Positions 1 through 6,120 of a stretch of 6,197 bases of DNA are shown here, piece by piece. Made by a program: the position numbers and the translations under genes. Source of the stretch: Methanomethylovorans sp. PtaU1.Bin073 (GTDB taxonomy: Archaea > Halobacteriota > Methanosarcinia > Methanosarcinales > Methanosarcinaceae); the NCBI GenBank assembly GCA_002067265.1, contig MVQW01000142.1, forward strand, positions 1 through 6,197. The letters are read 5' to 3'. The notes below the pieces were generated by a model. That model was not told the origin of the DNA and made no database searches. It was given only the letters and a program-made list of their open reading frames with translations. Position 1 is the first letter of the stretch. Each line of letters begins with the position of its first letter.

Positions 1-693
1 GTAGAGGCAAACAACAGGCTGATTGCGGCAATAGTACCCTTTGTGCTTGCCGGATCTTCCATGAGGGTTTATGAAGATGCAGGAATTATACAATATCCTT
101 TTAATCTGCTCCTGATAACTCCTATAATCTATTTTGTTGTTTTTTTTATTACACTGGGATGTCTCATTGCAGCTAAAGTGATCAGCAAAAAGTGGTCTGA
201 AAAAAACATGGAAACTATTTTCGGATCCATGGGAGCTCTCTGGTTTATTTTCAATCTATCGCTACTTCTTAGCGTACAGAAGATAGCTCTTCCTATGGTA
301 CTGCTATATATTCTTGGCCTGGGGACATTGGTAACCCTTTCTGTTTACGTTGTAGCTAAAAAAGTGGGCTTCGAAGTACTTACGGACAAGTTGAACTTAT
401 CCATACTTTATGCTCATATGCTGGATGCTTCTTCCACTTTCATAGGAGTGGATACGCTAGGATACTATGAAAAGCATGTATTGCCGTCTTATCTTATTGA
501 TCTGACAGGAACGGCATTTGTAATGTACCCCTTGAAGCTAGCCATATTTATCCCTGTGCTATACATAATAGATACTAATTTCAATGAAGACGCTGAGTCG
601 CGCAACCTTCGGACATTTGTAAAGCTAGTGATCCTTGTGCTTGGTCTCTCTCCTGCATGCAGGAATACTATACGCATGGTTTTCGGGGTATGA
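1..693 (+). CDS. DUF63 family multi-pass membrane protein (5' end missing)
   Basis: The reading frame is open from the first base, so the N-terminus lies outside the window. A GTG at 43 is in frame, but homology-like sequence continues upstream of it, so it is not the start. 230 residues are visible. They include several strongly hydrophobic stretches (about residues 36-63, 75-91, 94-115, 160-180 and 198-212), typical of an integral membrane protein. I assign DUF63, a family of archaeal membrane proteins of unknown function, from the early segment reading G-S-S-M-R-V-Y-E-D-A-G, the H139-x2-D142 motif (AHMLDASST), E157-K-H159 before V-L-P, and the C-terminal G-L-S-P-A-C-R-N-T-x-R-M-x-x-G-V. 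No function is established. The stop codon overlaps the start of the following SpoIIM-family gene, so the two are probably co-transcribed. The family call is fairly secure; any role is unknown. Confidence 0.8.
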   Translation, partial: VEANNRLIAAIVPFVLAGSSMRVYEDAGIIQYPFNLLLITPIIYFVVFFITLGCLIAAKVISKKWSEKNMETIFGSMGALWFIFNLSLLLSVQKIALPMVLLYILGLGTLVTLSVYVVAKKVGFEVLTDKLNLSILYAHMLDASSTFIGVDTLGYYEKHVLPSYLIDLTGTAFVMYPLKLAIFIPVLYIIDTNFNEDAESRNLRTFVKLVILVLGLSPACRNTIRMVFGV

Positions 694-1304
694 TGAAGAT
701 GTATGATGTAGGCAATAAGGAACAAGCGCTTCAATATCTAAAGGATCTACGTAAAGAGATTGGAATTGTATCCCTATTATTCTTATTATCGGCCGCCATA
801 GGGTATGTGGTTGCTATTATGCACCCTGAGGTGGTTATGCAATCCTTGGAAGAACTGGAAGGTCTTGTGGATTTATTAAAAAACCTTTCTCCCCTAGAGA
901 TTATGTTCTTGATATTCCTTAATAATTCCATTAAGAGTTTGTTCGTATTGGTACTTGGTGTTTTTTTTGGTGTAGTGCCACTACTTTTCATTGCATATAA
1001 TGGATATTTCTTGGGAATTTTCAGTCATAAGATACTGATGGAACAAAGTCTTCTTTATTTAGCGGGCGGTCTTCTTCCACATGGTATTATTGAGATACCT
1101 ATGGTAGTGATCTCGGCTGCTGTAGGCATAAGATTGGGACTTAAAGTAATTGCTGCATTTAAAGGAGAATCAGTATCCTTAAAGGAAGAAATGCTCACAG
1201 GTATCAAATTCTTCTTTTATTGGATCATGCCACTGCTTTTCATAGCTGCTGTTGTTGAAACTTTTATCACTTCAGTTATTATAGGCGCGTTGAGCCAACT
1301 GTAA
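690..1304 (+). CDS. SpoIIM/DUF95 family membrane protein
   Basis: The 204-residue product has a short polar N-terminus and about five hydrophobic segments (roughly 26-43, 69-77, 83-103, 122-147 and 176-200). The family signature is L-N-N-S at 77-80 and, best of all, L-P-H-G-I-I-E-I-P at 129-137, typical of stage II sporulation protein M / DUF95 proteins. In Bacillus, SpoIIM belongs to the DMP peptidoglycan-hydrolase complex at the engulfing septum. Archaea do not sporulate, so here it is only a membrane protein of unknown role, perhaps in membrane remodelling or transport. Three in-frame ATGs (690, 693 and 699) compete for the start. The first forms an ATGA overlap with the upstream stop. The weak ribosome-binding-like GGGGT at 685-689 sits better for 693 or 699. 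An ATG at 657 is deep in the upstream gene and unlikely. Confidence 0.82.
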   Translation: MMKMYDVGNKEQALQYLKDLRKEIGIVSLLFLLSAAIGYVVAIMHPEVVMQSLEELEGLVDLLKNLSPLEIMFLIFLNNSIKSLFVLVLGVFFGVVPLLFIAYNGYFLGIFSHKILMEQSLLYLAGGLLPHGIIEIPMVVISAAVGIRLGLKVIAAFKGESVSLKEEMLTGIKFFFYWIMPLLFIAAVVETFITSVIIGALSQL

Positions 1305-1334
1305 GAAAATTATTATGAAGAACTAGACAAAGCC

Positions 1335-1342
1335 TATATATT
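1335..1342 (+). promoter_or_regulatory. Probable TATA box for the PurP-family gene
   Basis: TATATATT lies in the 73-base gap between the SpoIIM-family stop and the next start. Archaeal transcription usually begins about 25-27 bases downstream of the box centre, which predicts a start near 1364. That leaves a leader of about 14 bases carrying the GAGGGT ribosome-binding site at 1367-1372. The position also argues for the ATG at 1378 and against the in-frame ATG at 1351, which would lie upstream of the transcript. No match to a purine-rich BRE is obvious. Confidence 0.45.
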
Positions 1343-1377
1343 TCATTGATATGTGTGAAGACAAGAGAGGGTATAAG

Positions 1378-2535
1378 ATGATAGACAGAAAAGAAATCGT
1401 AGATATCGTTCAAGATTATAATCCTGACAAGATAAAGATAGGAGCAATTGCTTCTCATTCTGCATTAGACGTATTTGATGGTGCAGTAGAAGAGGATTTC
1501 CGTACTTTCGCTATATGTCAGCAGGGAAGAGAGAAAACGTACTCCCACTATTTTAAAGCTCAAAGGGATGCGTATGGAAAGGTAAAGCGTGGCATTGTCG
1601 ATGAATCTGTGATGCTTAAGAAGTTCAATGAGGTATTGCTTCCTAAAAATCAGCAGATGCTGCGTGACAACAACATTCTTTTTATTCCAAACAGGTCATT
1701 TACTTCATACTGCGGAATAGATGAGGTAGAGAACGACTTTGCTGTACCCATAGTAGGTAGCAGGAATATGCTTAGAAGCGAGGAAAGAGGTATTGACCGT
1801 GATTATTACTGGCTTCTTGAGAAGGCAGGTCTCCCCTTCCCTGAAAGGATCAATGATCCTCAGGATATAGAAGAGCTTTCAATTGTGAAACTTCCTCATG
1901 CTGTCAAGAAACTGGAAAGGGGATTTTTCACTGCTGCAACTTATGCAGAGTACCTGAAGAAATCTGAAGCCTTGCTTAAACAAGGCGTGATCACCAGAGA
2001 AGCTTTGGATAATGCAAGGATCGAGAGATACATTATCGGGCCGGTGTTCAACTTCGATATGTTCTACTCTCCTATAGAGGAGGAAATGAGCAAGCTTGAG
2101 ATCCTTGGAATAGACTGGCGCTTTGAGACCAGCCTCGATGGTCATGTCCGTCTGCCCGCACCTCAGCAGATCACTCTTGCAGAACACCAGCTGACCCCTG
2201 AATACACTGTATGCGGGCACAACTCCTCCACATTGCGTGAATCACTGCTAGAAGATGTGTTCATGCTGGCCGAGAAGTATATTGATGCAGCCAGTAAGCA
2301 CTATGATCCAGGGGTCATAGGACCTTTCTGTCTCCAAACCTGTATCGATAAGGATCTCAACTTCTACATATATGATGTTGCACCCAGAGTTGGCGGTGGC
2401 ACTAATGTGCACATGTCAGTGGGTCACCCATACGGGAATACCATATGGAGGAAGAACATGAGTACTGGAAGGCGTATAGCTTTTGAGATCAGAAGAGCTA
2501 TTGAAATGGGAGAATTAGGTCGCATTGTGACCTAA
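1378..2535 (+). CDS. PurP-family ATP-grasp ligase (FAICAR synthetase-like, possibly a paralogue)
   Basis: The 385-residue protein has the two-part DUF1246/DUF1297 layout of archaeal PurP. PurP uses formate and ATP to convert AICAR to FAICAR in folate-independent purine synthesis in the cytosol. Family marks are S26-H-S28 in the N-terminal domain, Y-C-G-I-D-E-V-E-N near the end of that domain, R-Y-I-I-G-P-V-F-N-F-D-M-F-Y-S-P-I ending at 233, L-R-E-S-L-L, G-P-F-C-L-Q, and R-V-G-G-G-T-N at 337-343. The ATG at 1378 is chosen because GAGGGT lies 5 bases upstream and homologues begin M-I-x-(K/R)-E-E/K-I. One oddity is that the segment expected to be the glycine-rich ATP loop reads K-L-P-H-A-V-K-K-L-E-R-G (171-182), poor in glycine compared with characterised PurP as I recall it. 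Many methanogens carry several PurP copies, so this may be a divergent paralogue with another substrate; hence no gene symbol. Family membership is secure, exact reaction uncertain. Confidence 0.85.
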   Translation: MIDRKEIVDIVQDYNPDKIKIGAIASHSALDVFDGAVEEDFRTFAICQQGREKTYSHYFKAQRDAYGKVKRGIVDESVMLKKFNEVLLPKNQQMLRDNNILFIPNRSFTSYCGIDEVENDFAVPIVGSRNMLRSEERGIDRDYYWLLEKAGLPFPERINDPQDIEELSIVKLPHAVKKLERGFFTAATYAEYLKKSEALLKQGVITREALDNARIERYIIGPVFNFDMFYSPIEEEMSKLEILGIDWRFETSLDGHVRLPAPQQITLAEHQLTPEYTVCGHNSSTLRESLLEDVFMLAEKYIDAASKHYDPGVIGPFCLQTCIDKDLNFYIYDVAPRVGGGTNVHMSVGHPYGNTIWRKNMSTGRRIAFEIRRAIEMGELGRIVT

Positions 2536-2678
2536 CTTCCTTCATTAGATTTTGAGAAATTGCTTCAATACTTTGCTATATGTTTCCATAATTTATTATG
2601 CATTTATTGTGAGTTTAGTTTGTATTATATGTAGATACGTAGATTTAATAAGTAGATATTACTAAAACGTTGAAATCA

Positions 2679-2686
2679 TTTAAATA
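2679..2686 (+). promoter_or_regulatory. Probable TATA box for the aIF2-gamma gene
   Basis: TTTAAATA is close to the archaeal TATA consensus and is the best match in the gap; the purine-rich GAAA at 2672-2675 could serve as part of a BRE. Transcription would then begin near 2708-2710, giving a leader of about 93 bases. Alternative AT-rich boxes upstream, such as TTTAATAA at 2644-2651, could give a longer leader. Confidence 0.45.
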
Positions 2687-2729
2687 CCAGAAACCAAATG
2701 ATAACAACGGTCTGGAGCAAAATATCACC

Positions 2730-2743
2730 CGGTCATTTGACCG
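2730..2743 (+). repeat. Palindrome CGGTCA-TT-TGACCG in the aIF2-gamma leader
   Basis: Two perfect 6-base inverted arms are separated by 2 bases. In RNA this could fold as a 5-pair hairpin with a 4-base loop; in DNA it could be a dimeric regulator site. A further CGGTC at 2708-2712 lies 22 bases upstream of the left arm, about two helical turns away, and could pair with the same right arm as an alternative hairpin. A perfect repeat of this size is not rare by chance, so function is unproven. Confidence 0.4.
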
Positions 2744-2785
2744 ATTGCACGTATTGCTACGCACTTTTATTATTATTTGCCCATT

Positions 2786-2790
2786 GGAGG
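2786..2790 (+). promoter_or_regulatory. Ribosome-binding site of aIF2-gamma (long spacing)
   Basis: GGAGG matches the archaeal anti-Shine-Dalgarno sequence and lies 11 bases before the TTG at 2802, a little longer than usual. It supports that TTG over the in-frame TTGs at 2670, 2745, 2754 and 2784, which it does not precede at a usable distance. Confidence 0.6.
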
Positions 2791-2801
2791 GAAATCAGGA
2801 A

Positions 2802-4028
2802 TTGAGTCAACCTTGTGTTAATATCGGCATGGTAGGTCATGTCGACCATGGAAAAACCACTTTAGTAAGCGCACTATCAGGCGTGTGGACTGATACTCAT
2901 AGTGAAGAGATGAAGCGCGGAATATCTATTAGATTGGGGTATGCAGATACCACTATCCGAAAATGCCCTAACTGCCCCGAGCCACAATGTTATACTGTAC
3001 AAGATACTTGTCCGGGATGTGGCGAGCCTTCAGAAGAAGTACGTACTATTTCTTTTGTTGATGCTCCGGGTCACGAGACATTGATGGCAACAATGCTTTC
3101 CGGAGCAGCTATTATGGATGGTGCCATACTTGTGATAGCTGCAAATGAAGAATGTCCACAGCCGCAGACAAAGGAACATTTGATGGCTTTGAACATCATC
3201 GGTATAAATAACCTTCTGATTGTCCAGAATAAGATCGATCTTGTATCCAAGGAAGAGGTAATAGATCATTACAAGCAGATAAAGAGGTTTGTGAAAGGTA
3301 CTGTAGCTGAAAACGCTCCTATCATCCCGGTATCTGCCCAGCAGAATATCAACATAGATGCTCTTCTTCAGGCTATGGAGGAGTACATCCCAACTCCGGA
3401 ACATAAGATGGACAAGCCTGCACAAATGCTCATTGCACGTTCATTTGATATAAACAAGCCCGGAACCCCTATAGATAAAATAAAGGGTGGTGTGATTGGT
3501 GGAACCCTCACAGAAGGTGTTCTGTCAACTGGCGATGAACTTGAGATAAGACCAGGATACAAGCTGGAAAGTGAAGGAACTACTAGATGGGTTCCAATCC
3601 TCACCAAGACATCTATGGTCTTCGCAGGAAAAGACCCTGTGGATAAAGCAACTCCGGGAGGACTGCTTGCTGTAGGTACTACATTGGATCCTGCTATTAC
3701 TAAGAGTGATTCTCTTGTAGGTCAGGTAGCCGGAAAACCCGGGACATTGCCCCCTACACGTGATGTATTTACTCTTGAGCTTAATCTTCTTGAAAGGGTA
3801 GTAGGTGTGATTGATGAAGCAGAAATAGGTTCTATCAGGACAAGTGAACCTCTGATGCTTAACGTAGGTACTGCCACTACCGTAGGTGTGGTCACCAGCG
3901 CAAGAAAGAACGTTGCTGAAGTCAAGCTCAAAAGACCGGTATGTGCAAGTGCAGGGTCAATGGTGGCTATCAGCAGAAGGATCGGTTCAAGATGGCGCCT
4001 GATAGGTGCAGGAGTCATAAAATCTTGA
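2802..4028 (+). CDS. eif2g: Translation initiation factor aIF2 subunit gamma
   Basis: This 408-residue GTPase is the core of heterotrimeric aIF2, which brings Met-initiator tRNA to the small ribosomal subunit. G-domain motifs are all visible: G12-H-V-D-H-G-K-T19 (G1), switch I G40-I-S-I-R-L-G-Y-A-D49, D87-A-P-G-H91 (G3), N143-K-I-D146 (G4) and S178-A-Q180 (G5). A zinc knuckle typical of the gamma subunit is formed by C55, C58, C70 and C73. Two beta-barrel domains follow (roughly 205-325 and 330-408) and the C-terminus is intact. The start is TTG. Between the in-frame stop at 2649 and Met10 there is no ATG or GTG in frame. Homologues begin at or next to M-S-Q-P-x-V-N-I-G, and a GGAGG lies upstream. 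The much earlier TTG at 2670 would add 44 residues of unlikely sequence and overlap the TATA box. The gene ends in a 4-base overlap with the PIN-domain gene. Confidence 0.96.
   Translation: MSQPCVNIGMVGHVDHGKTTLVSALSGVWTDTHSEEMKRGISIRLGYADTTIRKCPNCPEPQCYTVQDTCPGCGEPSEEVRTISFVDAPGHETLMATMLSGAAIMDGAILVIAANEECPQPQTKEHLMALNIIGINNLLIVQNKIDLVSKEEVIDHYKQIKRFVKGTVAENAPIIPVSAQQNINIDALLQAMEEYIPTPEHKMDKPAQMLIARSFDINKPGTPIDKIKGGVIGGTLTEGVLSTGDELEIRPGYKLESEGTTRWVPILTKTSMVFAGKDPVDKATPGGLLAVGTTLDPAITKSDSLVGQVAGKPGTLPPTRDVFTLELNLLERVVGVIDEAEIGSIRTSEPLMLNVGTATTVGVVTSARKNVAEVKLKRPVCASAGSMVAISRRIGSRWRLIGAGVIKS
4011..4014 (+). promoter_or_regulatory. Ribosome-binding site deciding the PIN-protein start
   Basis: GGAG, inside the 3' end of the aIF2-gamma gene, lies 10 bases before the TTG at 4025. 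It favours this start over the ATG at 3992, although AAGGAT at 3977-3982 could weakly serve that ATG, and over the GTG at 4031. Confidence 0.5.
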
Positions 4029-4390
4029 AGGTGATAATCGACACGAACGCTCTGATGGTACCTGTACAATTCAATGTAGATATATTCAGTGAACTGCAAA
4101 GGTTGGGTTTTGATCATTTCATAGTCCCTCAGGCTGTGTCGAATGAGCTTGATCGGCTCATTATGCACGCTAAGGGCCAGGACAGAATAGCTGCAAAGGT
4201 AGGAAAGTCTCTGGCACAGAGGTGTGAACTTATCTCTCTGGAAGGGCATGCTGATGATATCATCGTGTCCCTTGCACAGGATACAGGGGCTGCTGTTTTG
4301 ACAAATGATATTGGATTAAAGAAACGGCTGTTTGAATTGGGCATCAGGGTAATATCCCTCAGGCAAAAGACTCGTCTGGAAATACTGTGA
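4025..4390 (+). CDS. PIN-domain ribonuclease, Fcf1/Utp24-like (COG1412 type)
   Basis: The 121-residue protein is a single PIN domain. The four acidic residues expected at the metal site are visible: D6 in I-I-D-T-N, E41 in S-N-E-L-D-R-L, D78 in A-D-D-I-I, and D95 in L-T-N-D. This predicts a metal-dependent RNase. The closest family, from sequence style and its place next to aIF2-gamma, is the archaeal Fcf1/Utp24-like group. The eukaryotic relative cuts pre-18S rRNA, so a role in small-subunit rRNA maturation is a reasonable inference. A VapC-type toxin is less likely because no antitoxin gene is adjacent. The TTG at 4025 is chosen because it forms a TTGA overlap with the aIF2-gamma stop and yields the usual M-K-V-x-x-D-T-N start. 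The ATG at 3992 would add 11 residues. Confidence 0.85.
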   Translation: MKVIIDTNALMVPVQFNVDIFSELQRLGFDHFIVPQAVSNELDRLIMHAKGQDRIAAKVGKSLAQRCELISLEGHADDIIVSLAQDTGAAVLTNDIGLKKRLFELGIRVISLRQKTRLEIL

Positions 4391-4413
4391 TGAATAATAG
4401 TAAAAATTATAAC

Positions 4414-4422
4414 ATATAAATA
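4414..4422 (+). promoter_or_regulatory. Probable internal TATA box before rpo7
   Basis: ATATAAATA sits in the 71-base AT-rich gap between the PIN-domain gene and rpo7, preceded by an A-rich stretch that could act as a BRE. Transcription would begin near 4443-4445, just before the GGAGAT ribosome-binding site at 4450-4455. It probably gives the polymerase and ribosomal protein genes expression independent of the aIF2-gamma promoter. Read-through from upstream remains possible, since no clear terminator is visible. Confidence 0.5.
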
Positions 4423-4461
4423 AGTTTATAGCACAATAACTGGGCTTTTGGAGATAATCGC

Positions 4462-5031
4462 ATGTACAAGAAAATGAAACTTTCTGATACCATCCGGGTA
4501 GCTCCTGATCTTTTGGGCGGGGATGTTCAGGTCAATGTCAAAAATGCACTGAGGGAAAAGCTTGAAGGCAGGCTTGATAAACAGCTTGGTGCGATAGTTG
4601 CTGTCACTGGAATTGAATCAGTAGGCGAGGGCCACATCCTGGTGGGCGATGGTGCAGTTTACTATGATGTTGATTTTTATGCTATAGTATTCTCACCCAT
4701 GATACAGGAAGTAGTTGAAGGAGAGGTTGTTGAAACTGTTGATTTCGGGGCTTTTGTGAGTATAGGTGCCATGGATGGCCTTTTACATGTCAGCCAGATC
4801 ACAGATGATTTCATGTCATATGATGGGAAAAATGGCAGGCTCATGAGCAAAACCGGTCCACGTTCCCTTGGAGAAGGTGACAAGGTAAGGGCCAGGATAG
4901 TTGCGCTCAGTATTAATGAAAGAGAACCCAGAGAGAGTAAGATCGGTCTTACTATGAGGCAGAGTGCCTTGGGCAAACTGGAGTGGCTTGAAGAAGAGAG
5001 AATGAAATCCAACGTTCAGGAAGAGGGTTGA
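4462..5031 (+). CDS. rpo7: DNA-directed RNA polymerase subunit Rpo7 (RpoE')
   Basis: The 189-residue product matches the usual length of archaeal Rpo7, the relative of eukaryotic Rpb7. With Rpo4 it forms the stalk of RNA polymerase, which helps open the promoter and binds emerging RNA. The N-terminal tip domain (about 1-80) starts M-Y-K-K-M-K-L-x-D-T-x-R and contains G62-D-G-A-V-Y-Y-D-V70. An S1 RNA-binding domain follows (about 82-165), with V-D-F-G-A-F-V at 93-99 and D-G-L-L-H-V-S-Q-I at 105-113. The ATG is supported by GGAGAT 6 bases upstream. The stop is 2 bases before the spt4 ATG, so the two are co-transcribed. The gene is complete, with no anomaly. Confidence 0.96.
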   Translation: MYKKMKLSDTIRVAPDLLGGDVQVNVKNALREKLEGRLDKQLGAIVAVTGIESVGEGHILVGDGAVYYDVDFYAIVFSPMIQEVVEGEVVETVDFGAFVSIGAMDGLLHVSQITDDFMSYDGKNGRLMSKTGPRSLGEGDKVRARIVALSINEREPRESKIGLTMRQSALGKLEWLEEERMKSNVQEEG

Positions 5032-5033
5032 AC

Positions 5034-5219
5034 ATGGCAGATCAGGTTTGTAGGGAATGCCACAGGATAGTTACAGGTCAGACATGCCTAATATGCAGTT
5101 CCAGCAACCTTAGCAGTGATTGGAGCGGTATGGTCATTATTGTAGATCCTGAAAATTCCGAAATAGCCCAGAAAATGGAGATAAAAGTAGCCGATAGATA
5201 TGCACTGAAGGTGCGTTAA
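5034..5219 (+). CDS. spt4: Transcription elongation factor Spt4 (RpoE'')
   Basis: This 61-residue zinc protein pairs with Spt5 (NusG-like) to hold the polymerase clamp closed during elongation. Four cysteines in two C-x2-C pairs (C6/C9 and C18/C21) form the zinc site, and D-W-S-G-M-V-I-I-V-D-P followed by S-E-I-A is typical of Spt4. The ATG at 5034 is preferred, with GAGGGTTG just upstream inside the rpo7 end. A TTG at 5028 would add two residues and overlap the rpo7 stop. The TAA stop is directly followed by the start codon of the next gene in the same frame. Confidence 0.94.
   Translation: MADQVCRECHRIVTGQTCLICSSSNLSSDWSGMVIIVDPENSEIAQKMEIKVADRYALKVR
5209..5213 (+). promoter_or_regulatory. 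Ribosome-binding site of the DUF359 gene
   Basis: AGGTG, within the last codons of spt4, lies 6 bases before the TTG at 5220. It supports that start, which directly abuts the spt4 stop. Confidence 0.55.
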
Positions 5220-5801
5220 TTGGTAAAAACAATTCACCTCCCGGAAGAACTGCGTCCTTTGTTAAGGAAAACCTTTGGTGTCCTTTACACAGGTGTAGGG
5301 GATGACACCATTCAGAAGCTTTCCAAAGACTTGGGGAGCCCCACAAAACTTATATCGGTGGGTGATGTTACTACATTCCACTTGCTCAATTCAAATATTA
5401 TTCCGGACATCCTTATCGTTGATGACCGGACAAAACGCGGGCCTGCGTCAGCCAGCGTAGTAGTAGGCACAAAACATACAGGGTTCTGTGAAATATTCGT
5501 GGATAATCCTCCCGGGGTCATAACCGAGGATTTGATCGATGTGGTCCATGACGCAATAAAATCAGAGGACCATGTGCGAATATTCGTGCGCGGCGAAGAG
5601 GACCTTGCGGCATTGCCTGCAATTCTACTGGCACCCGAAGGTTCGGTTGTACTATATGGGCAACCGGATGAAGGTGTTGTGTTTGTCAGTATCACAAAAT
5701 CCAAAAAGGAAGAGATCCTTGACCTGCTTGATAAAATAATTAGCGGGCAGGAAGACAGGAGCAATTTAATAGATATTCGGAGGAAATTCAATGGATGTTA
5801 A
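5220..5801 (+). CDS. GTP-dependent dephospho-CoA kinase (DUF359 family)
   Basis: The 193-residue cytosolic protein belongs to DUF359. A member from Thermococcus kodakarensis was shown to be the archaeal dephospho-CoA kinase, which uses GTP for the last step of coenzyme A synthesis and is unrelated to bacterial CoaE. Conserved-looking motifs are G48-D-V-T-T-F53, V-D-D-R-T-K-R-G ending at 74, D95-N-P-P-G-V-I-T102, G125-E-E-D-L129, and G147-Q-P-D-E-G152. The start is TTG because the previous codon is the spt4 stop in the same frame and the next in-frame ATG or GTG (a GTG at Val47) would remove conserved sequence. The 3' end overlaps rps24e by 11 bases. The enzyme's place among transcription and translation genes is long conserved as I recall, but unexplained. 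Family assignment is strong; activity is by homology. Confidence 0.88.
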   Translation: MVKTIHLPEELRPLLRKTFGVLYTGVGDDTIQKLSKDLGSPTKLISVGDVTTFHLLNSNIIPDILIVDDRTKRGPASASVVVGTKHTGFCEIFVDNPPGVITEDLIDVVHDAIKSEDHVRIFVRGEEDLAALPAILLAPEGSVVLYGQPDEGVVFVSITKSKKEEILDLLDKIISGQEDRSNLIDIRRKFNGC

Positions 5802-6108
5802 GATCATTGAGGATAAAAATAATGTACTTCTTAAAAGGCGTGAGCTTAAGTTCGAGGTAACCTTTGAAGGGCCCACCCCCACAAGAATGGATGTAAAGAA
5901 TAAGATGGCTGCATTACTGAACGTACCACTGGAACTTGTGGTCGTCCAGAGAATGAAGAATGATTTCGGAAGACAGCTGGTCAATGGATACGCAAAGATC
6001 TATGAGGATGTTGCCCGCATGAAGCAGGTAGAAGAAGACCACATCCTTGAGAGAAACAAACTGCCAGAGGCACCAGCAGAAGAACAGGCAGAAGCAGCGG
6101 AAGAATAA
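5791..6108 (+). CDS. rps24e: Small ribosomal subunit protein eS24 (S24e)
   Basis: The 105-residue protein is found in archaeal and eukaryotic, not bacterial, small subunits. It begins [18 protein letters not shown]. The family region is visible as [10 protein letters not shown] followed by [14 protein letters not shown]. The last 14 or so residues are a low-complexity Ala/Glu tail, common and variable in this family. The ATG is backed by a strong GGAGG (5779-5783) 7 bases upstream. The start lies inside the end of the DUF359 gene (11-base overlap), so translational coupling is likely. The gene is complete. Confidence 0.95.
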   Translation: MDVKIIEDKNNVLLKRRELKFEVTFEGPTPTRMDVKNKMAALLNVPLELVVVQRMKNDFGRQLVNGYAKIYEDVARMKQVEEDHILERNKLPEAPAEEQAEAAEE

Positions 6109-6120
6109 GTAGGTGTAATA

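Larger units (their letters stand above)
2536..2801 (+). other. AT-rich intergenic region and aIF2-gamma leader
   Basis: This 266-base gap is the longest in the window. It is strongly AT-rich at 2560-2690 and becomes more mixed after that. It holds three GTAGAT copies (2631, 2639 and 2652), a TATA-like TTTAAATA (2679-2686), a palindrome (2730-2743), a possible 35-codon ORF (2698-2805) and a GGAGG ribosome-binding site (2786-2790). I see no clear terminator for the PurP-family gene beyond a weak TTTT at 2550-2553. No tRNA or other recognised RNA is visible. Confidence 0.6.

Noticed and set aside
140..147. T8 tract, with a second one at 961-968, as archaeal terminators
   Set aside because: Both lie inside membrane-protein coding regions where Phe and Val codons explain the T-richness; the genes continue intact.
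651..664. Perfect 14-base palindrome TCCTGCATGCAGGA
   Set aside because: It lies within the conserved C-terminal coding region of DUF63, and about 0.4 such palindromes are expected by chance in a window this size.
1351..1377. Earlier in-frame ATG for the PurP-family gene
   Set aside because: It has no ribosome-binding site, falls upstream of the predicted transcript start, and adds nine residues not expected in the family.
2734..2763. Radical-SAM-like H-x3-C-x2-C-Y in the possible small upstream ORF
   Set aside because: The first Cys is His, the peptide is only 35 residues, and nothing else resembles that family; most likely chance.
2670..2801. 44-residue N-terminal extension of aIF2-gamma starting at TTG 2670
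   Set aside because: The extension has no ribosome-binding site, overlaps the best TATA box, and precedes the point where homologues begin.
4025..4390. PIN protein as a VapC toxin of a toxin-antitoxin pair
   Set aside because: No small antitoxin gene is upstream; the neighbour is aIF2-gamma, matching the Fcf1-like conserved context instead.
5312..5791. Long minus-strand open frame, and others such as 3722-4249
   Set aside because: They lie opposite well-identified genes, show low-complexity Ser/Arg/Thr composition and have no family motifs; shadow frames.
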